Below, one piece after another: positions 46,131-55,587 of a stretch of 64,000 nucleotides of DNA. Position 1 is the first letter of the stretch, and each line of letters starts with the position of its first letter. The DNA is from Bacteroidales bacterium (GTDB lineage Bacteria; Bacteroidota; Bacteroidia; Bacteroidales; JAQUTK01). The notes beneath the pieces were generated by a model, which saw only the letters and a program-made list of their open reading frames with translations, was not told where the DNA came from and searched no databases. The position numbers were made by a program, and so were the translations under genes. The stretch spans positions 62,001 to 126,000 of the forward strand of contig JAQUTK010000004.1 in NCBI GenBank assembly GCA_028709785.1, in the 5' to 3' direction.

Positions 46131-47312
46131 ATGGCACAAAATACGCTCGCTGATTTTATACAGGAACATTTGAAAGATGATGTACGCAAACTGGCACTGG
46201 AAGCAGGCAAATATCCCGATACAGATATAAAAGAAGCTCTCCGCCAGATTGCAGGAAGGCAGCGCATTGAAGAGAAAGTGCCTACCTGGTATGCCAATAA
46301 AGAGATTCTCCTCCCCGACCATCTTCCCCTCGAACAATGTTCGTCAGAGTTGACAGCCCGATATAAAGCGTCACTCCTGAGCGGTGATACACTTACCGAT
46401 CTGACCGGCGGACTTGGCATCGATTGTTCCTTTCTTGCAGAAGGCTTTCGATCTGTTACATACGTCGAACGACAAGCAGAACTTTGCCAACTGGCTCGTC
46501 ACAATTTCGAGGTACTGGGTCTGTCGTATATCCTTGTGAAAGAGGGTGACGGAGTGAATTATTTACAGGATATGACTCCCTGCGACTGCATCTTTCTGGA
46601 TCCGGCACGCCGCGATGGACAAGGAAAAAAAACAGTCGTACTGGAAGACTGCGAACCGGATATTACTTCCATTAAGAACCTTTTGTTGGAGAAAGCGCCC
46701 AACATAATGATCAAACTATCACCCATGCTGGATGTCACCGCTGCTCTTCGCTCACTGGGTCAGGTGAAAGCAATGTATATCCTTGCGGTACGCAATGAAT
46801 GTAAAGAGTTGGTGGCCGTGCTCTCGCGTGACTTTACTGGAGAAACAACCATCTATTGCGTGAACCTGCACAAAGAAAACCCTGCGCAAGAGTTTTCGTT
46901 TACTTTCGGGCAAGAGCACATTGCAGAATGCCAATGGGCGACATCGCTCAAGAAATATCTCTACGAACCCAATTCAGCAGTCATGAAAGCAGGGGCTTTT
47001 CGGACACTCTCTTCTTTGTTTGAGGTAGAAAAACTTCACCCCAACAGCCACCTCTATACATCAGACAGGTATGAGGCAGCATTCCCCGGACGAATCTTTC
47101 GGATCAAAGAATGGTGTACAATAAATCAAGTCAGGCAGTGTGCCTCATTAAAAGGAGTGACTCAGGCAAATGTGGCGGTTCGCAATTTTCCATTATCCGC
47201 AGAAGAACTAAAGAAACGATTAAAGCTCAAAGACGGAGGTGAGAACTATTTGTTTGGCACAACCACCTATGACAACCAGAAGGTACTGATTTGTACCAAA
47301 AAAGCAGAGTAA
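46131..47312 (+). CDS. THUMP-like SAM-dependent methyltransferase, uncharacterised
   Basis: This 393-residue protein has a helical N-terminus (MAQNTLADFIQEHLKDDVRKLAL), a Rossmann SAM-binding region (LTDLTGGLGIDCSFLAEGF, VTYVERQAELCQLARHNF) and a catalytic-type CIFLDPARRDGQGK motif, which resembles the DPP motif of base methyltransferases. The C-terminal THUMP-like part includes IKLSPMLD and the terminal NFPLSAEELKKRLKLKDGGENYLFGT. The substrate is unknown, possibly RNA. I used the ATG at 46131 because the promoter -7 lies inside the longer upstream frame. Confidence 0.82.
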   Translation: MAQNTLADFIQEHLKDDVRKLALEAGKYPDTDIKEALRQIAGRQRIEEKVPTWYANKEILLPDHLPLEQCSSELTARYKASLLSGDTLTDLTGGLGIDCSFLAEGFRSVTYVERQAELCQLARHNFEVLGLSYILVKEGDGVNYLQDMTPCDCIFLDPARRDGQGKKTVVLEDCEPDITSIKNLLLEKAPNIMIKLSPMLDVTAALRSLGQVKAMYILAVRNECKELVAVLSRDFTGETTIYCVNLHKENPAQEFSFTFGQEHIAECQWATSLKKYLYEPNSAVMKAGAFRTLSSLFEVEKLHPNSHLYTSDRYEAAFPGRIFRIKEWCTINQVRQCASLKGVTQANVAVRNFPLSAEELKKRLKLKDGGENYLFGTTTYDNQKVLICTKKAE

Positions 47313-47423
47313 TACAACTCAACCTACTTTGCAAATACCTCTCGTTAGTACCTGATAAGGAGAATTACTCTTCAATAGTTGGGAACGACTAATATGTATC
47401 AGAGGCACTTTCCCTATTAACAC

Positions 47424-47978
47424 TCAATTGTTCACATCCATCCAATAGTGAACCAACTCTATCAAACGTTGTTTTGTCAGATTGAGTGATTGTACAGACC
47501 TTCTGTTTGTTTGTATCGTCCCTCCTCCTGAATATTTGTCCTCCGACAAGAGATTGATCAGCTTCAGTTCGCTCTCCCTGAATTGTATCCAGTTGCGTTG
47601 AGCTTGTTTTAACAGTTCCTTGTCAGAATCCTTCAACTTTGCCAGTAACTTCTGATAATAGGTATTCAACAGTTGATCATACTGCTTGTTCAGTTCATTG
47701 ACAGCGTTGCTCATCCCTGCCGTTGAGAAATCAATCTTCATTTGTTCAGATGCAATTCGCTCAATCCGGCATGTATCAAGCGTAAAAGTAATGATCATCT
47801 TTTTCTTCGAGTCGGCCGGAAAAGTTTCTTTTTGAAGTCGCTCCTGCAAAAGGGCAAGATACTCTTTTGTTTGCTTTTCGATCTTAGCAGAATCTTGTTT
47901 GGTTAATTGTCTGGGTGACTGGCAAAAACCAGTTAAGCAATAAAGACTGATAAAGAGAAGGATTGCAATTTGTCTCAT
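47424..47978 (-). CDS. LprI-like (DUF1311) exported protein
   Basis: This 184-residue protein has a signal peptide (to about residue 19, LTGFCQ; the Cys could allow lipidation). A charged, Lys/Glu-rich middle is followed by the LprI-like motif pattern: LNKQYDQLLNTYYQKLLAKL, LLKQAQRNWIQFRESELKLI, then GGGTIQ and LTKQRLIELVHYW. LprI-type proteins have been linked to lysozyme inhibition in mycobacteria; the role here is unproven. A -7 element (CAAAGATA, 48002-48009) precedes it. Confidence 0.72.
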   Translation of the reverse strand: MRQIAILLFISLYCLTGFCQSPRQLTKQDSAKIEKQTKEYLALLQERLQKETFPADSKKKMIITFTLDTCRIERIASEQMKIDFSTAGMSNAVNELNKQYDQLLNTYYQKLLAKLKDSDKELLKQAQRNWIQFRESELKLINLLSEDKYSGGGTIQTNRRSVQSLNLTKQRLIELVHYWMDVNN

Positions 47979-48616
47979 GATCGTGTCACTTTTATTTTCA
48001 GCAAAGATATATAAAGTTACATAAAAACGCTCTCTTTTATGTTCAGATAGTTACACCTTTGCCAATAATACAATCCAGAAAATAGCAGAAAACAATGCAC
48101 TCCTTGCAGAAACAGATAACAAATTGCCTTGGAGCAAACATTTTTGTATTCAAAAAGGAAGCGAGCAAGTCAGCAATTTGCATTACGACAATGACTACAG
48201 GATACTGTGGGGCTGTCTTGGTGCACATGGTGCATTAAAATCAAGGGTTCCGCCTCTTTGGAAAATGGAAATAAAAAAATAATTATTTCCGGAGGAATGC
48301 CTGACAACAACAGCCTACAGTCTTTGACAAGACATACAGATGATCCAATCCTTTCGTCCGTATGAATGTATTTCCGCATAGGCATCCGTGCTCCGTTTCA
48401 CGTTTATGAAACGAAAGAAAGATCAGGACGATTTTTCCGAGATATCAGGATGTTTTTTCAAAGCGATACTTATCCATGGAGACAAACGTCCTGAAGACTT
48501 TTCCATTCTATCAGGACGTTTCTCTCGCTTCGCTGCAGTGAAGCGGAACTTTACCTGCAGCGAAACGATCAAGGCAAGAGGCTGTTTATTGGGGGTTTTC
48601 GGAGAGTTTGAAGGTT
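47979..48616. other. Intergenic region with a second copy of the palindromic repeat family
   Basis: This 638-base gap lies between two minus-strand genes. Bases 48355-48434 hold diverged, inverted copies of the 1665-1744 repeat blocks. Further on are an 11-bp inverted repeat (AAACGTCCTGA 48484-48494 / TCAGGACGTTT 48511-48521) and nested dyads CGCTTC/GAAGCG (48526-48545) and CGCTGCAG/CTGCAGCG (48531-48562). The last group lies just past the ammonium channel stop and may terminate it. Short frames in both strands have no family features; I see no gene. Confidence 0.7.
48355..48434. repeat. Diverged copy of the 1.7-kb palindromic repeat
   Basis: CGTCCGTATGA (48355-48365), CTCCGTTTCAC (48391-48401) with its own CGTTTCA/TGAAACG hairpin (48394-48413), and GATCAGGACGATTT (48421-48434) each match blocks at 1668-1744 exactly. 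Their order is inverted relative to that copy. Confidence 0.75.
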
Positions 48617-49780
48617 TTAATCCGCATCATAAAGCTCACTGCAATCGTTATAAATTTCTTTAGTCTTACCAAAAAGAGAGATGATCTTTCCACTAAGCAA
48701 ACCGGCAACAACAGCAAGGACGATTGTAATGAGCAATCCCGTCAATTGAGCCGTAATGTTCAGATCCGGAACCACAGCAATGGCGACAAGTCCTCCGAAG
48801 ATGCCGGGTATTCCATGCAGGTTGGATACACCGCAGGTATCTATGATCTTGTGAAACTTTTGTTGCTTGTCTTGAAGAATGGCAAATCCTATTGTAGAAA
48901 TGATTCCGGCTACACATCCAATAATCATCGCTTGGGGATGAGAAGCAAAATCACAAGTGGCTCCAATCGCAACTCCTCCTGCCAGAGACGCATTGGCAAT
49001 ATCGGCAATACAAGCTTTTCCGCGTATAATTAAAGACGTCAGATAGGTTGCCAACGTAGATCCACACAAGGCAAGAAAGACATTAACAACGGTATGAGGT
49101 ATTGCTTCAACGGGAACAAGCGCGGCACAGAAACTTGGCCAGAACACCCACAACACCATACTACCCAGAACAGAATATTTGTCAGTCGTAGCATCAGATA
49201 CGACGGGTACTTCCATATCTTTTTTGGATGTCAAAGAAACAGCTGCTGCTATACCAAAAAGAGCTCCAAAAGCATGGATAACAATCGAGCCTCCGGTATC
49301 GGCTACTTTTCCTACAAAGTGAAAATAGTCATCGAGTACGATCAGTTCATTCAATACATAAAAGGGGATAAACAACAAGCCCAGCACTAAATATTGATAG
49401 ATCTTGATTCGTCCGAGTATCGCTCCGGCAGCAATCAGCAAACTGGCTGCACCAAATTCTGCAAGAATGAGCTGTTCAATTTCTCCTTTCGATTCAAAAA
49501 CACCAAGTCCTTTGATGGACATGTAGAGGGGCAATGAGAGACTAACCAGCAAAAAAGTCGCGGTTAATGCTGAACGTCCGTATTTTTTTACAAATACCAT
49601 TAAGAAACCAAATCCTATCAATAACATCGCCATAATATGAATGGCTCTCTCATATTGTTGTACCTCCAACATGGATGAGATGTTGTGAACGTCTGATTCC
49701 TGCGCAAAAATGTTCATCGCTGAACAGAGGAAAAGAATGCTTACTGAAAGAAGTCTTGTACTAATTTTATTATTCTTCAT
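48617..49780 (-). CDS. Rh-type ammonium transporter/channel
   Basis: This 387-residue protein has a signal-like first segment and about 11 membrane helices. It belongs to the Amt/Rh superfamily and looks closer to Rhesus proteins than AmtB: DTGGSIVIHAFGALFGIAAA, GSMVLWVFWPSFCAALV and IDTCGVSNLHGIPGIFGG. Both pore histidines (IHAFGA, NLHGIPG) are present. It would conduct NH3/NH4+, perhaps CO2. No GlnK gene is adjacent. I chose the ATG at 49780 over a start at 49831 because the signal-like segment begins there. A TACATTTG -7 lies at 49913-49906, implying a leader of about 120 bases. Confidence 0.85.
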   Translation of the reverse strand: MKNNKISTRLLSVSILFLCSAMNIFAQESDVHNISSMLEVQQYERAIHIMAMLLIGFGFLMVFVKKYGRSALTATFLLVSLSLPLYMSIKGLGVFESKGEIEQLILAEFGAASLLIAAGAILGRIKIYQYLVLGLLFIPFYVLNELIVLDDYFHFVGKVADTGGSIVIHAFGALFGIAAAVSLTSKKDMEVPVVSDATTDKYSVLGSMVLWVFWPSFCAALVPVEAIPHTVVNVFLALCGSTLATYLTSLIIRGKACIADIANASLAGGVAIGATCDFASHPQAMIIGCVAGIISTIGFAILQDKQQKFHKIIDTCGVSNLHGIPGIFGGLVAIAVVPDLNITAQLTGLLITIVLAVVAGLLSGKIISLFGKTKEIYNDCSELYDAD

Positions 49781-49995
49781 TTGTTGATGAGTTAAAGGAG
49801 ATAAATATGTTTTATGATTATCGGAACACACGGTTGTTGACCTTCTGAAGAATGAGCCAGACTTACGCTTAAGCCGCTCTGTGCAATTTGCAAATTTAAA
49901 AGCTGCAAATGTACAACTATTTCTTATTAATCAGCATAAAGCAGTAAATAATGTAAGGAAACAAGCTAATATACTCTCAAAATGACAGAATAGAA

Positions 49996-50036
49996 ACAAA
50001 AAGCGCGACCTCCTGTTGGAAGATCGCGCTTTTTGT
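49996..50036 (-). terminator. Terminator after the rhamnose operon
   Basis: ACAAAAAGCGCGA (49996-50008) pairs with TCGCGCTTTTTGT (50024-50036), with a smaller TCC/GGA stem inside. It is U-rich on both strands and lies about 30 bases beyond the rfbB stop. Confidence 0.85.
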
Positions 50037-50064
50037 ACTTGTTTCTTAAACAAAGAGGAAACTT

Positions 50065-51126
50065 TTAGCTCCGATACATCATTTCGTAGTATTTCTGATA
50101 GTCTCCGGAGGTAACATTATCCATCCATTCCTGATGATCCAGATACCACTGTACTGTTTTTTCTATACCCTCTTCAAATTGCAGACTGGGCTCCCATCCG
50201 AGTTCATTCTTCAGTTTGGTGGAGTCGATGGCATAACGAAGGTCATGTCCCTGGCGGTCTGTCACGTAGGTGATCAGTTTGTCCGAGGTACCTTCCGGTT
50301 TGCCGAGCAGTCTGTCCACCGTCTTGATAATGACCTTGATCAGATCAATGTTTTTCCATTCATTAAAGCCACCTATATTATAGGTATCTGCCACCTTTCC
50401 TTTATGGAAGATCACATCAATGGCACGGGCATGATCGACTACATAGAGCCAGTCGCGTACGTTTTCACCTTTGCCATACACAGGCAGCGATTTGCCATGA
50501 CGGATATTATTGATGAAAAGCGGAATCAGTTTCTCAGGGAACTGGTACGGACCGTAATTGTTACTACAGTTAGTCACCAGCGTAGGCAAACCGTATGTAT
50601 CATGAAAAGCACGTACAAAATGATCGCTCCCTGCCTTACTTGCCGAGTAAGGTGAATGTGGATCGTACTTGGTGGTTTCCGTAAAGAAGGTGCCGTCAAA
50701 CTCTAACGCACCGTACACCTCATCGGTAGAGATATGATAGAAAAGTTTGCCGTCATACGCACCGTCCCAGCTCAACTTGGCTGCCTGAAGCAACGAAAGG
50801 GTACCCATCACATTGGTCTGCGCAAAGGTAAACGGATCCTTGATACTCCGGTCTACGTGACTTTCGGCTGCCAGATGGATCACACCATCAATGGCATATT
50901 GTTGGAACAATCCCATCACAAAATCAAAATCGCAGATATCTCCCTTCACGAAGGTATAGTTGGGCAACTGCTCGATGTCTGTCAGATTGGCCAGATTACC
51001 CGCATAAGTCAGCTTGTCCAGATTGATGATGTGATACTCCGGATATTTCGTTACAAAAAGACGAACGACATGGCTGCCGATAAACCCGGCACCACCCGTA
51101 ATTAATAGATTACGCTTAAAATTCAT
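50065..51126 (-). CDS. rfbB: dTDP-glucose 4,6-dehydratase
   Basis: RmlB/RfbB (353 residues) makes dTDP-4-keto-6-deoxyglucose, step 2 of dTDP-L-rhamnose synthesis. It is an extended SDR with the NAD motif TGGAGFIGSH, HLAAESHVDRSIKDP, the substrate region FFTETTKYDPHSPYSASKAGSDH (YxxxK catalytic pair) and CSNNYGPYQFPEKLIPL. I chose the ATG at 51126 because the Rossmann motif begins shortly after; a longer frame from 51204 overlaps rfbD. It is last in the rfbA-C-D-B operon. Confidence 0.95.
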   Translation of the reverse strand: MNFKRNLLITGGAGFIGSHVVRLFVTKYPEYHIINLDKLTYAGNLANLTDIEQLPNYTFVKGDICDFDFVMGLFQQYAIDGVIHLAAESHVDRSIKDPFTFAQTNVMGTLSLLQAAKLSWDGAYDGKLFYHISTDEVYGALEFDGTFFTETTKYDPHSPYSASKAGSDHFVRAFHDTYGLPTLVTNCSNNYGPYQFPEKLIPLFINNIRHGKSLPVYGKGENVRDWLYVVDHARAIDVIFHKGKVADTYNIGGFNEWKNIDLIKVIIKTVDRLLGKPEGTSDKLITYVTDRQGHDLRYAIDSTKLKNELGWEPSLQFEEGIEKTVQWYLDHQEWMDNVTSGDYQKYYEMMYRS

Positions 51127-51140
51127 ATCGATAAAATAGT

Positions 51141-52022
51141 TTAGACTGTTTGATTTGCTTTCTCTTCCAACTGACGGATACAAATGACAAGAGAGTCTTT
51201 CCAATAAGGAACTGTCACTCCAAAGTCGCGTTTCAGTTTGGTCTTGTCCAATACGGAGAAGCTGGGTCGTTTGACTTTACTCGGAAACTCGTCGGAATGA
51301 CAAGGCTGGATATCGCAACTATTGCCGGAGAGGGAAGCAATCTCCTTTGCAAAGTCATACCAGGAGCATACCCCTTCGTTGCTGAAGTGATAGATACCCG
51401 TATGTTGCAGATAGAGTTGCTCTTCAATCACCTTAAACAACAGAGCAGCCAGATCGCCCGCAAATGTAGGAGTGCCCACCTGATCGAAAACAACGGAAAG
51501 TTGATCACGTTCTGAAGTCAGGCGGCGCATTGTCTTCACAAAGTTATTGCCATACGAAGAGTAAAGCCATGCTGTACGGACGATCAATGAGCCGCATCCC
51601 ACCGTTGCGATAGCCTGTTCACCGGCCAGTTTGGTGCGGCCATAAGCGCCCAGCGGATTGGTTGGTTCCTCTTCTTTACAGGGAATATTCTTGTCACCCT
51701 GAAACACGTAATCGGTAGAGATATGAATCAGAAAAGCATCTGCTTCCTTGCAGACGATTGCCAGATTTTCTGCTGCCTTGTGGTTGATCAGATCGGCAGT
51801 CGCAGTGTCATCCTCCGCCTTATCCACATTGGTATAGGCGGCACAGTTGGCAATCACATCAATCCGATTGGCCTGCACGAAAGCGCGCACAGCTTCCAGA
51901 TCTGTGATATCCAGTTCGGCTACATCAGTCAGGAAGTAATGGTTTGCCGCACTTTGGGGTGCGAGGGTAGCCATCTCATTTCCCAACTGACCGTTGGCAC
52001 CGGTAATTAATATATTACTCAT
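51141..52022 (-). CDS. rfbD: dTDP-4-dehydrorhamnose reductase
   Basis: RmlD (293 residues) is the last step to dTDP-L-rhamnose. Visible are [40 protein letters not shown] and the YGRTKLAGE active site. The start at 52022 (MSNILITG) overlaps the rfbC end by 8 bases; the frame extends upstream inside rfbC. Confidence 0.95.
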   Translation of the reverse strand: MSNILITGANGQLGNEMATLAPQSAANHYFLTDVAELDITDLEAVRAFVQANRIDVIANCAAYTNVDKAEDDTATADLINHKAAENLAIVCKEADAFLIHISTDYVFQGDKNIPCKEEEPTNPLGAYGRTKLAGEQAIATVGCGSLIVRTAWLYSSYGNNFVKTMRRLTSERDQLSVVFDQVGTPTFAGDLAALLFKVIEEQLYLQHTGIYHFSNEGVCSWYDFAKEIASLSGNSCDIQPCHSDEFPSKVKRPSFSVLDKTKLKRDFGVTVPYWKDSLVICIRQLEEKANQTV

Positions 52023-52587
52023 AAAGGTTGGTATTAAAATCAAATGGAGTATCTATATCTTTGAGCAATGCATGATTCTTATCTTTTTCTGAAAGAAGAA
52101 TCTTATCAGCAGGCAGATGCCAGTCAATTGCCAATGCAGGATCATTCCATGCGACGGCACCTTCATACTGCGGTGCATAATAGTTGTCGCATTTGTACTG
52201 GAAAACGACCTCTTCACTCAATACGGAAAAGCCGTGCGCAAAACCTCTGGGTACAAAAAACTGAAGTTTATTGGTCTCATTCAGTTCGACGGCGACATGT
52301 TGCCCATAGGTCGGCGAACCTTTGCGTATATCAACCACAACGTCAAGTACCGCGCCTTTTACCACTCGTACAAGTTTGCTTTGGCAGTAAGGCGGCTTCT
52401 GAAAATGCAGTCCGCGAAGTACTCCATAACTTGACTTTGATTCGTTGTCCTGGATAAAAACCGTTTTACAAACTTTCTCTTCGAATTCCCGTTGAGAGAA
52501 AGACTCAAAGAAATAACCTCTGGCATCGGCAAAGACACGAGGTTCCAGGATCAGAACACCGGGTATCGAAGTTTCAATTACATTCAT
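52015..52587 (-). CDS. rfbC: dTDP-4-dehydrorhamnose 3,5-epimerase
   Basis: This 190-residue RmlC cupin has [27 protein letters not shown], the [12 protein letters not shown] motif with the catalytic His, [24 protein letters not shown], and [16 protein letters not shown] with the His-Asp/Tyr site. The start overlaps the rfbA stop (ATGA). Confidence 0.96.
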   Translation of the reverse strand: MNVIETSIPGVLILEPRVFADARGYFFESFSQREFEEKVCKTVFIQDNESKSSYGVLRGLHFQKPPYCQSKLVRVVKGAVLDVVVDIRKGSPTYGQHVAVELNETNKLQFFVPRGFAHGFSVLSEEVVFQYKCDNYYAPQYEGAVAWNDPALAIDWHLPADKILLSEKDKNHALLKDIDTPFDFNTNLYE

Positions 52588-53459
52588 TTTTCAATCAGTT
52601 TTATCAGATACTGTCCGTACTGATTTTTCAGCATGGGTGCAGCGACCTTGCGTAAAGTATCGGCGGTAATCCATCCATTATTATAGGCGATCTCTTCCAG
52701 ACAGGCAACTTTCAGTCCCTGGCGTTTTTCTATCACTTCGATAAAAGTAGATGCTTCGCTCAAAGAGTCATGCGTTCCGGTATCCAGCCATGCAAAACCA
52801 CGGCTGAGCAACTGCACTTTCAGTTCGCCGGAGGCTAAAAACTCCTGATTGACCGTTGTGATCTCCAGTTCGCCGCGTGAAGAAGGTTTAATCTCTTTAG
52901 CGACCTTCACCACTTTGTTGGGATAGAAATAGAGTCCGACTACCGCATAATTGGATTTGGGCTGAAGGGGTTTCTCCTCAATGCTCAGCACGGTGCCATT
53001 GGCATCAAACTCTGCCACACCATAACGCTCCGGATCGGTGACGTAATAGCCGAAAACGGTTGCCTTCTTCTCTTCCTCGACATTCTTCACAGCCTCTTTG
53101 AGCATGTTTGTAAAGTTTTGTCCGTAAAAGATATTGTCTCCCAACACCAGACAGACAGGATCTGTACCGATAAACGACTCACCGATAATAAAAGCTTGAG
53201 CCAAACCATCCGGTGAAGGCTGTTCCGCGTATTCTAAACGCACGCCATAATCTGAACCATCGCCCAATAAACGGCGAAATCCGGGTAAATCTTGTGGTGT
53301 GGAGATAATCAGGATCTCACGAATGCCGGCCAACATGAGCACGGAGATAGGATAATAAATCATCGGCTTGTCAAAAACAGGCAGCATCTGCTTGGATACT
53401 CCCTTGGTGATCGGATACAAACGTGTACCTGATCCACCGGCCAACACGATACCTTTCAT
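52584..53459 (-). CDS. rfbA: Glucose-1-phosphate thymidylyltransferase
   Basis: RmlA (291 residues) makes dTDP-glucose. The nucleotide-binding loop is [45 protein letters not shown] and [21 protein letters not shown] bind sugar and metal. I chose the ATG at 53459 because the family starts [15 protein letters not shown] near-perfect promoter precedes it. Confidence 0.96.
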   Translation of the reverse strand: MKGIVLAGGSGTRLYPITKGVSKQMLPVFDKPMIYYPISVLMLAGIREILIISTPQDLPGFRRLLGDGSDYGVRLEYAEQPSPDGLAQAFIIGESFIGTDPVCLVLGDNIFYGQNFTNMLKEAVKNVEEEKKATVFGYYVTDPERYGVAEFDANGTVLSIEEKPLQPKSNYAVVGLYFYPNKVVKVAKEIKPSSRGELEITTVNQEFLASGELKVQLLSRGFAWLDTGTHDSLSEASTFIEVIEKRQGLKVACLEEIAYNNGWITADTLRKVAAPMLKNQYGQYLIKLIEK

Positions 53460-53482
53460 AGGAATTATATTAGTTTTATTTA

Positions 53483-53513
53483 CAAAGATAGATATAAATG
53501 AATAATGAGCAAA
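53483..53513 (-). promoter_or_regulatory. Promoter of the rhamnose operon
   Basis: On the minus strand TTTG (53513-53510), 19 bases, then TATCTTTG (53490-53483); the rfbA ATG is at 53459. It matches the Bacteroidota consensus exactly. Confidence 0.75.
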
Positions 53514-53607
53514 CAAAACGATCCTATTTGCATCGAAGAGAAAGGGTGAATCGCTAAAAAAGTTTACTTTTGCATTTCTATAAACATACCTTATATATTG
53601 CGTATTT

Positions 53608-55569
53608 ATGAAATTACTATGGACAAACCTCTTTCTGTTTGTTTGCCTCTCCTACTGCGTGGGACAGGACTGGAAACAACTGGAAGCAAAAACACAAAAG
53701 AAGAGTATCTATTCTTCGGCAGGTACTGTTTGCCTGCTAGACAGCACCGGAGTGGAAGTAAGAGATAACGGATCCGGTTCCTTTTACATCCGGAAAATCA
53801 TTCAAATCAAGAGTCAGGGAGATGCCCTGAATTATCGTGTACTGAAATATGACTACGATCCGTTGACAGCTTTTGCTGCTTTTAGGGATGTGACCATTTA
53901 TAAGACTGATGGCAGCAAGCGGCAATTGAACCTTTCTGCGGCAGTGGACTATGTGGCTCCTGCCCGATCCATTTACTGGGGTGCACGACAGATCATGATT
54001 GAGATTGGCAAGCTTGAGAAAGGAGATGTCATTGATTATTCAATAGACAAGAAGGGATTTACATATGCCCTGCTGACGGATGGAGAAGCTACTTCTGATG
54101 AAGATCGCTTTGTACCTCCCATGAAGGGTGAATACTATGATATCGTTCCTTTCTGGGTTACCGAACCGACGGTTCGAAAAGTCTATACAGTTTCTCTTCC
54201 GAAAGATAAGCCGGTACAGTTTGAGTTTTATCAGGGAGAATGTGCCACTTCGGTACGCAATGACGGAGATCGCCGGGTGTATTCATTTACTACCTCACAC
54301 CAGACACCTTTTATAAAAGAGGGAAATATGGTTGATCTGTTTGATGTTGCTCCCAAACTGATGTTTTCGACTACTCCAAACTGGAAGGAAAAGTCGTTGT
54401 GGTTTCACAAAGTCAATGAAGATTACGGAAGTTTTGAAGCAACTCCTGAAGCACAAAAGAAGGTGGATGAGCTGACCAAAGGGTGCAAGTCGGAGATGGA
54501 AAAGATTTCTGTCATTACGCATTGGGTAGCAGACAATATGCGCTATTCGGGTATTAGTATGGGAAAAGGAGAAGGATATACGCTGCACAATACGAAGATG
54601 AATTTCACAGATCGGTGTGGTGTCTGCAAAGATAAAGCCGGACTGGCGATCTCGATGCTCCGTATGGCGGGACTGGAAGCCTATCCGGCAATGACGATGA
54701 GCACTTCCCGAATAGAATCTATCCCGGCCGATCACTTCAACCATTGTGTTGCTGTCGTTAAATTGAGCAATGGGACGTATATGCCGATCGATCCTACCTG
54801 GGTTCCGTTTCTCCGCGAACTTTGGAGCAGTGCCGAACAGCAACAGAATTATCTCCCCGGAATACCGGAAGGATCGGATCTGCTGATTACTCCGGTTTCA
54901 TCTCCTGAAAATCACTATTTCCGCATCAACGCAACTTCAACGATCACTGCTGACGGTACTTTGAAGGGCCAGTTGGTTGTGTCTGCCGAAGGACAATCAG
55001 ATAAGAGTGTACGAAACATATTCACCAGTGGATTTCAAAGTGAATGGAGAAATGGTGTTGAGCGGGAATTATTGGCTATCTCTCCTACTGCAAGACTGCT
55101 CAGTGTGGATTTCGGAAAGGAGCCGCAAAACTACATCAAAGCTCCTATAAAAATTACTTTTCGATATGAGATACCGGATTATGCGCTGTGTGGCTCAGAA
55201 GAGATTCTCTTCAAACCGGTAACGATGTCGGGATTATATAGCAGCGTGCGTAGTTATCTTCGGATAAATACAGAGCTGGAAGAACGTACTTATGCATTTA
55301 AGGATGCTTGTTCGAGACTGGTTGAACTGGACGAGGAGATCATTATTCCAAAAGGGTTCAAACTGATTCAACCGGCGATGGATAAAAATCTGCAAGGTCA
55401 GGCGGCCGATTTTACAGGAACGCTCAATCAACAGGGCAATCGGATTGTCATGCACCAACGCCTTGCATTGAAAAAACGTGTCTATCAAGCTGCCGATTGG
55501 CAGAACTTTCGTGCTGCGGTCAATGCGCACAAATCATTTGGTCAGGATTATCTGATTCTCAAAAAGTAA
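53608..55569 (+). CDS. DUF3857 and transglutaminase-like exported protein
   Basis: This 653-residue protein has a signal peptide (to about residue 19), a DUF3857 beta-rich domain (about 40-250) and a transglutaminase-like core. The Cys340-His379-Asp395 triad is visible in [27 protein letters not shown] and YMPIDPTW, followed by a C-terminal beta domain. DUF3857 proteins are common, often in pairs, in Bacteroidota envelopes, and their substrate is unknown. A TACTTTTG -7 is at 53565-53572. The paralogue follows by 18 bases. Confidence 0.85.
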   Translation: MKLLWTNLFLFVCLSYCVGQDWKQLEAKTQKKSIYSSAGTVCLLDSTGVEVRDNGSGSFYIRKIIQIKSQGDALNYRVLKYDYDPLTAFAAFRDVTIYKTDGSKRQLNLSAAVDYVAPARSIYWGARQIMIEIGKLEKGDVIDYSIDKKGFTYALLTDGEATSDEDRFVPPMKGEYYDIVPFWVTEPTVRKVYTVSLPKDKPVQFEFYQGECATSVRNDGDRRVYSFTTSHQTPFIKEGNMVDLFDVAPKLMFSTTPNWKEKSLWFHKVNEDYGSFEATPEAQKKVDELTKGCKSEMEKISVITHWVADNMRYSGISMGKGEGYTLHNTKMNFTDRCGVCKDKAGLAISMLRMAGLEAYPAMTMSTSRIESIPADHFNHCVAVVKLSNGTYMPIDPTWVPFLRELWSSAEQQQNYLPGIPEGSDLLITPVSSPENHYFRINATSTITADGTLKGQLVVSAEGQSDKSVRNIFTSGFQSEWRNGVERELLAISPTARLLSVDFGKEPQNYIKAPIKITFRYEIPDYALCGSEEILFKPVTMSGLYSSVRSYLRINTELEERTYAFKDACSRLVELDEEIIIPKGFKLIQPAMDKNLQGQAADFTGTLNQQGNRIVMHQRLALKKRVYQAADWQNFRAAVNAHKSFGQDYLILKK

Positions 55570-55587
55570 CTATTCATACGTATCACA

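Noticed and set aside
48043-48663. Small frames in the gap before the ammonium channel
   Set aside because: They overlap palindromic repeats, lack family features and are in mixed strands.
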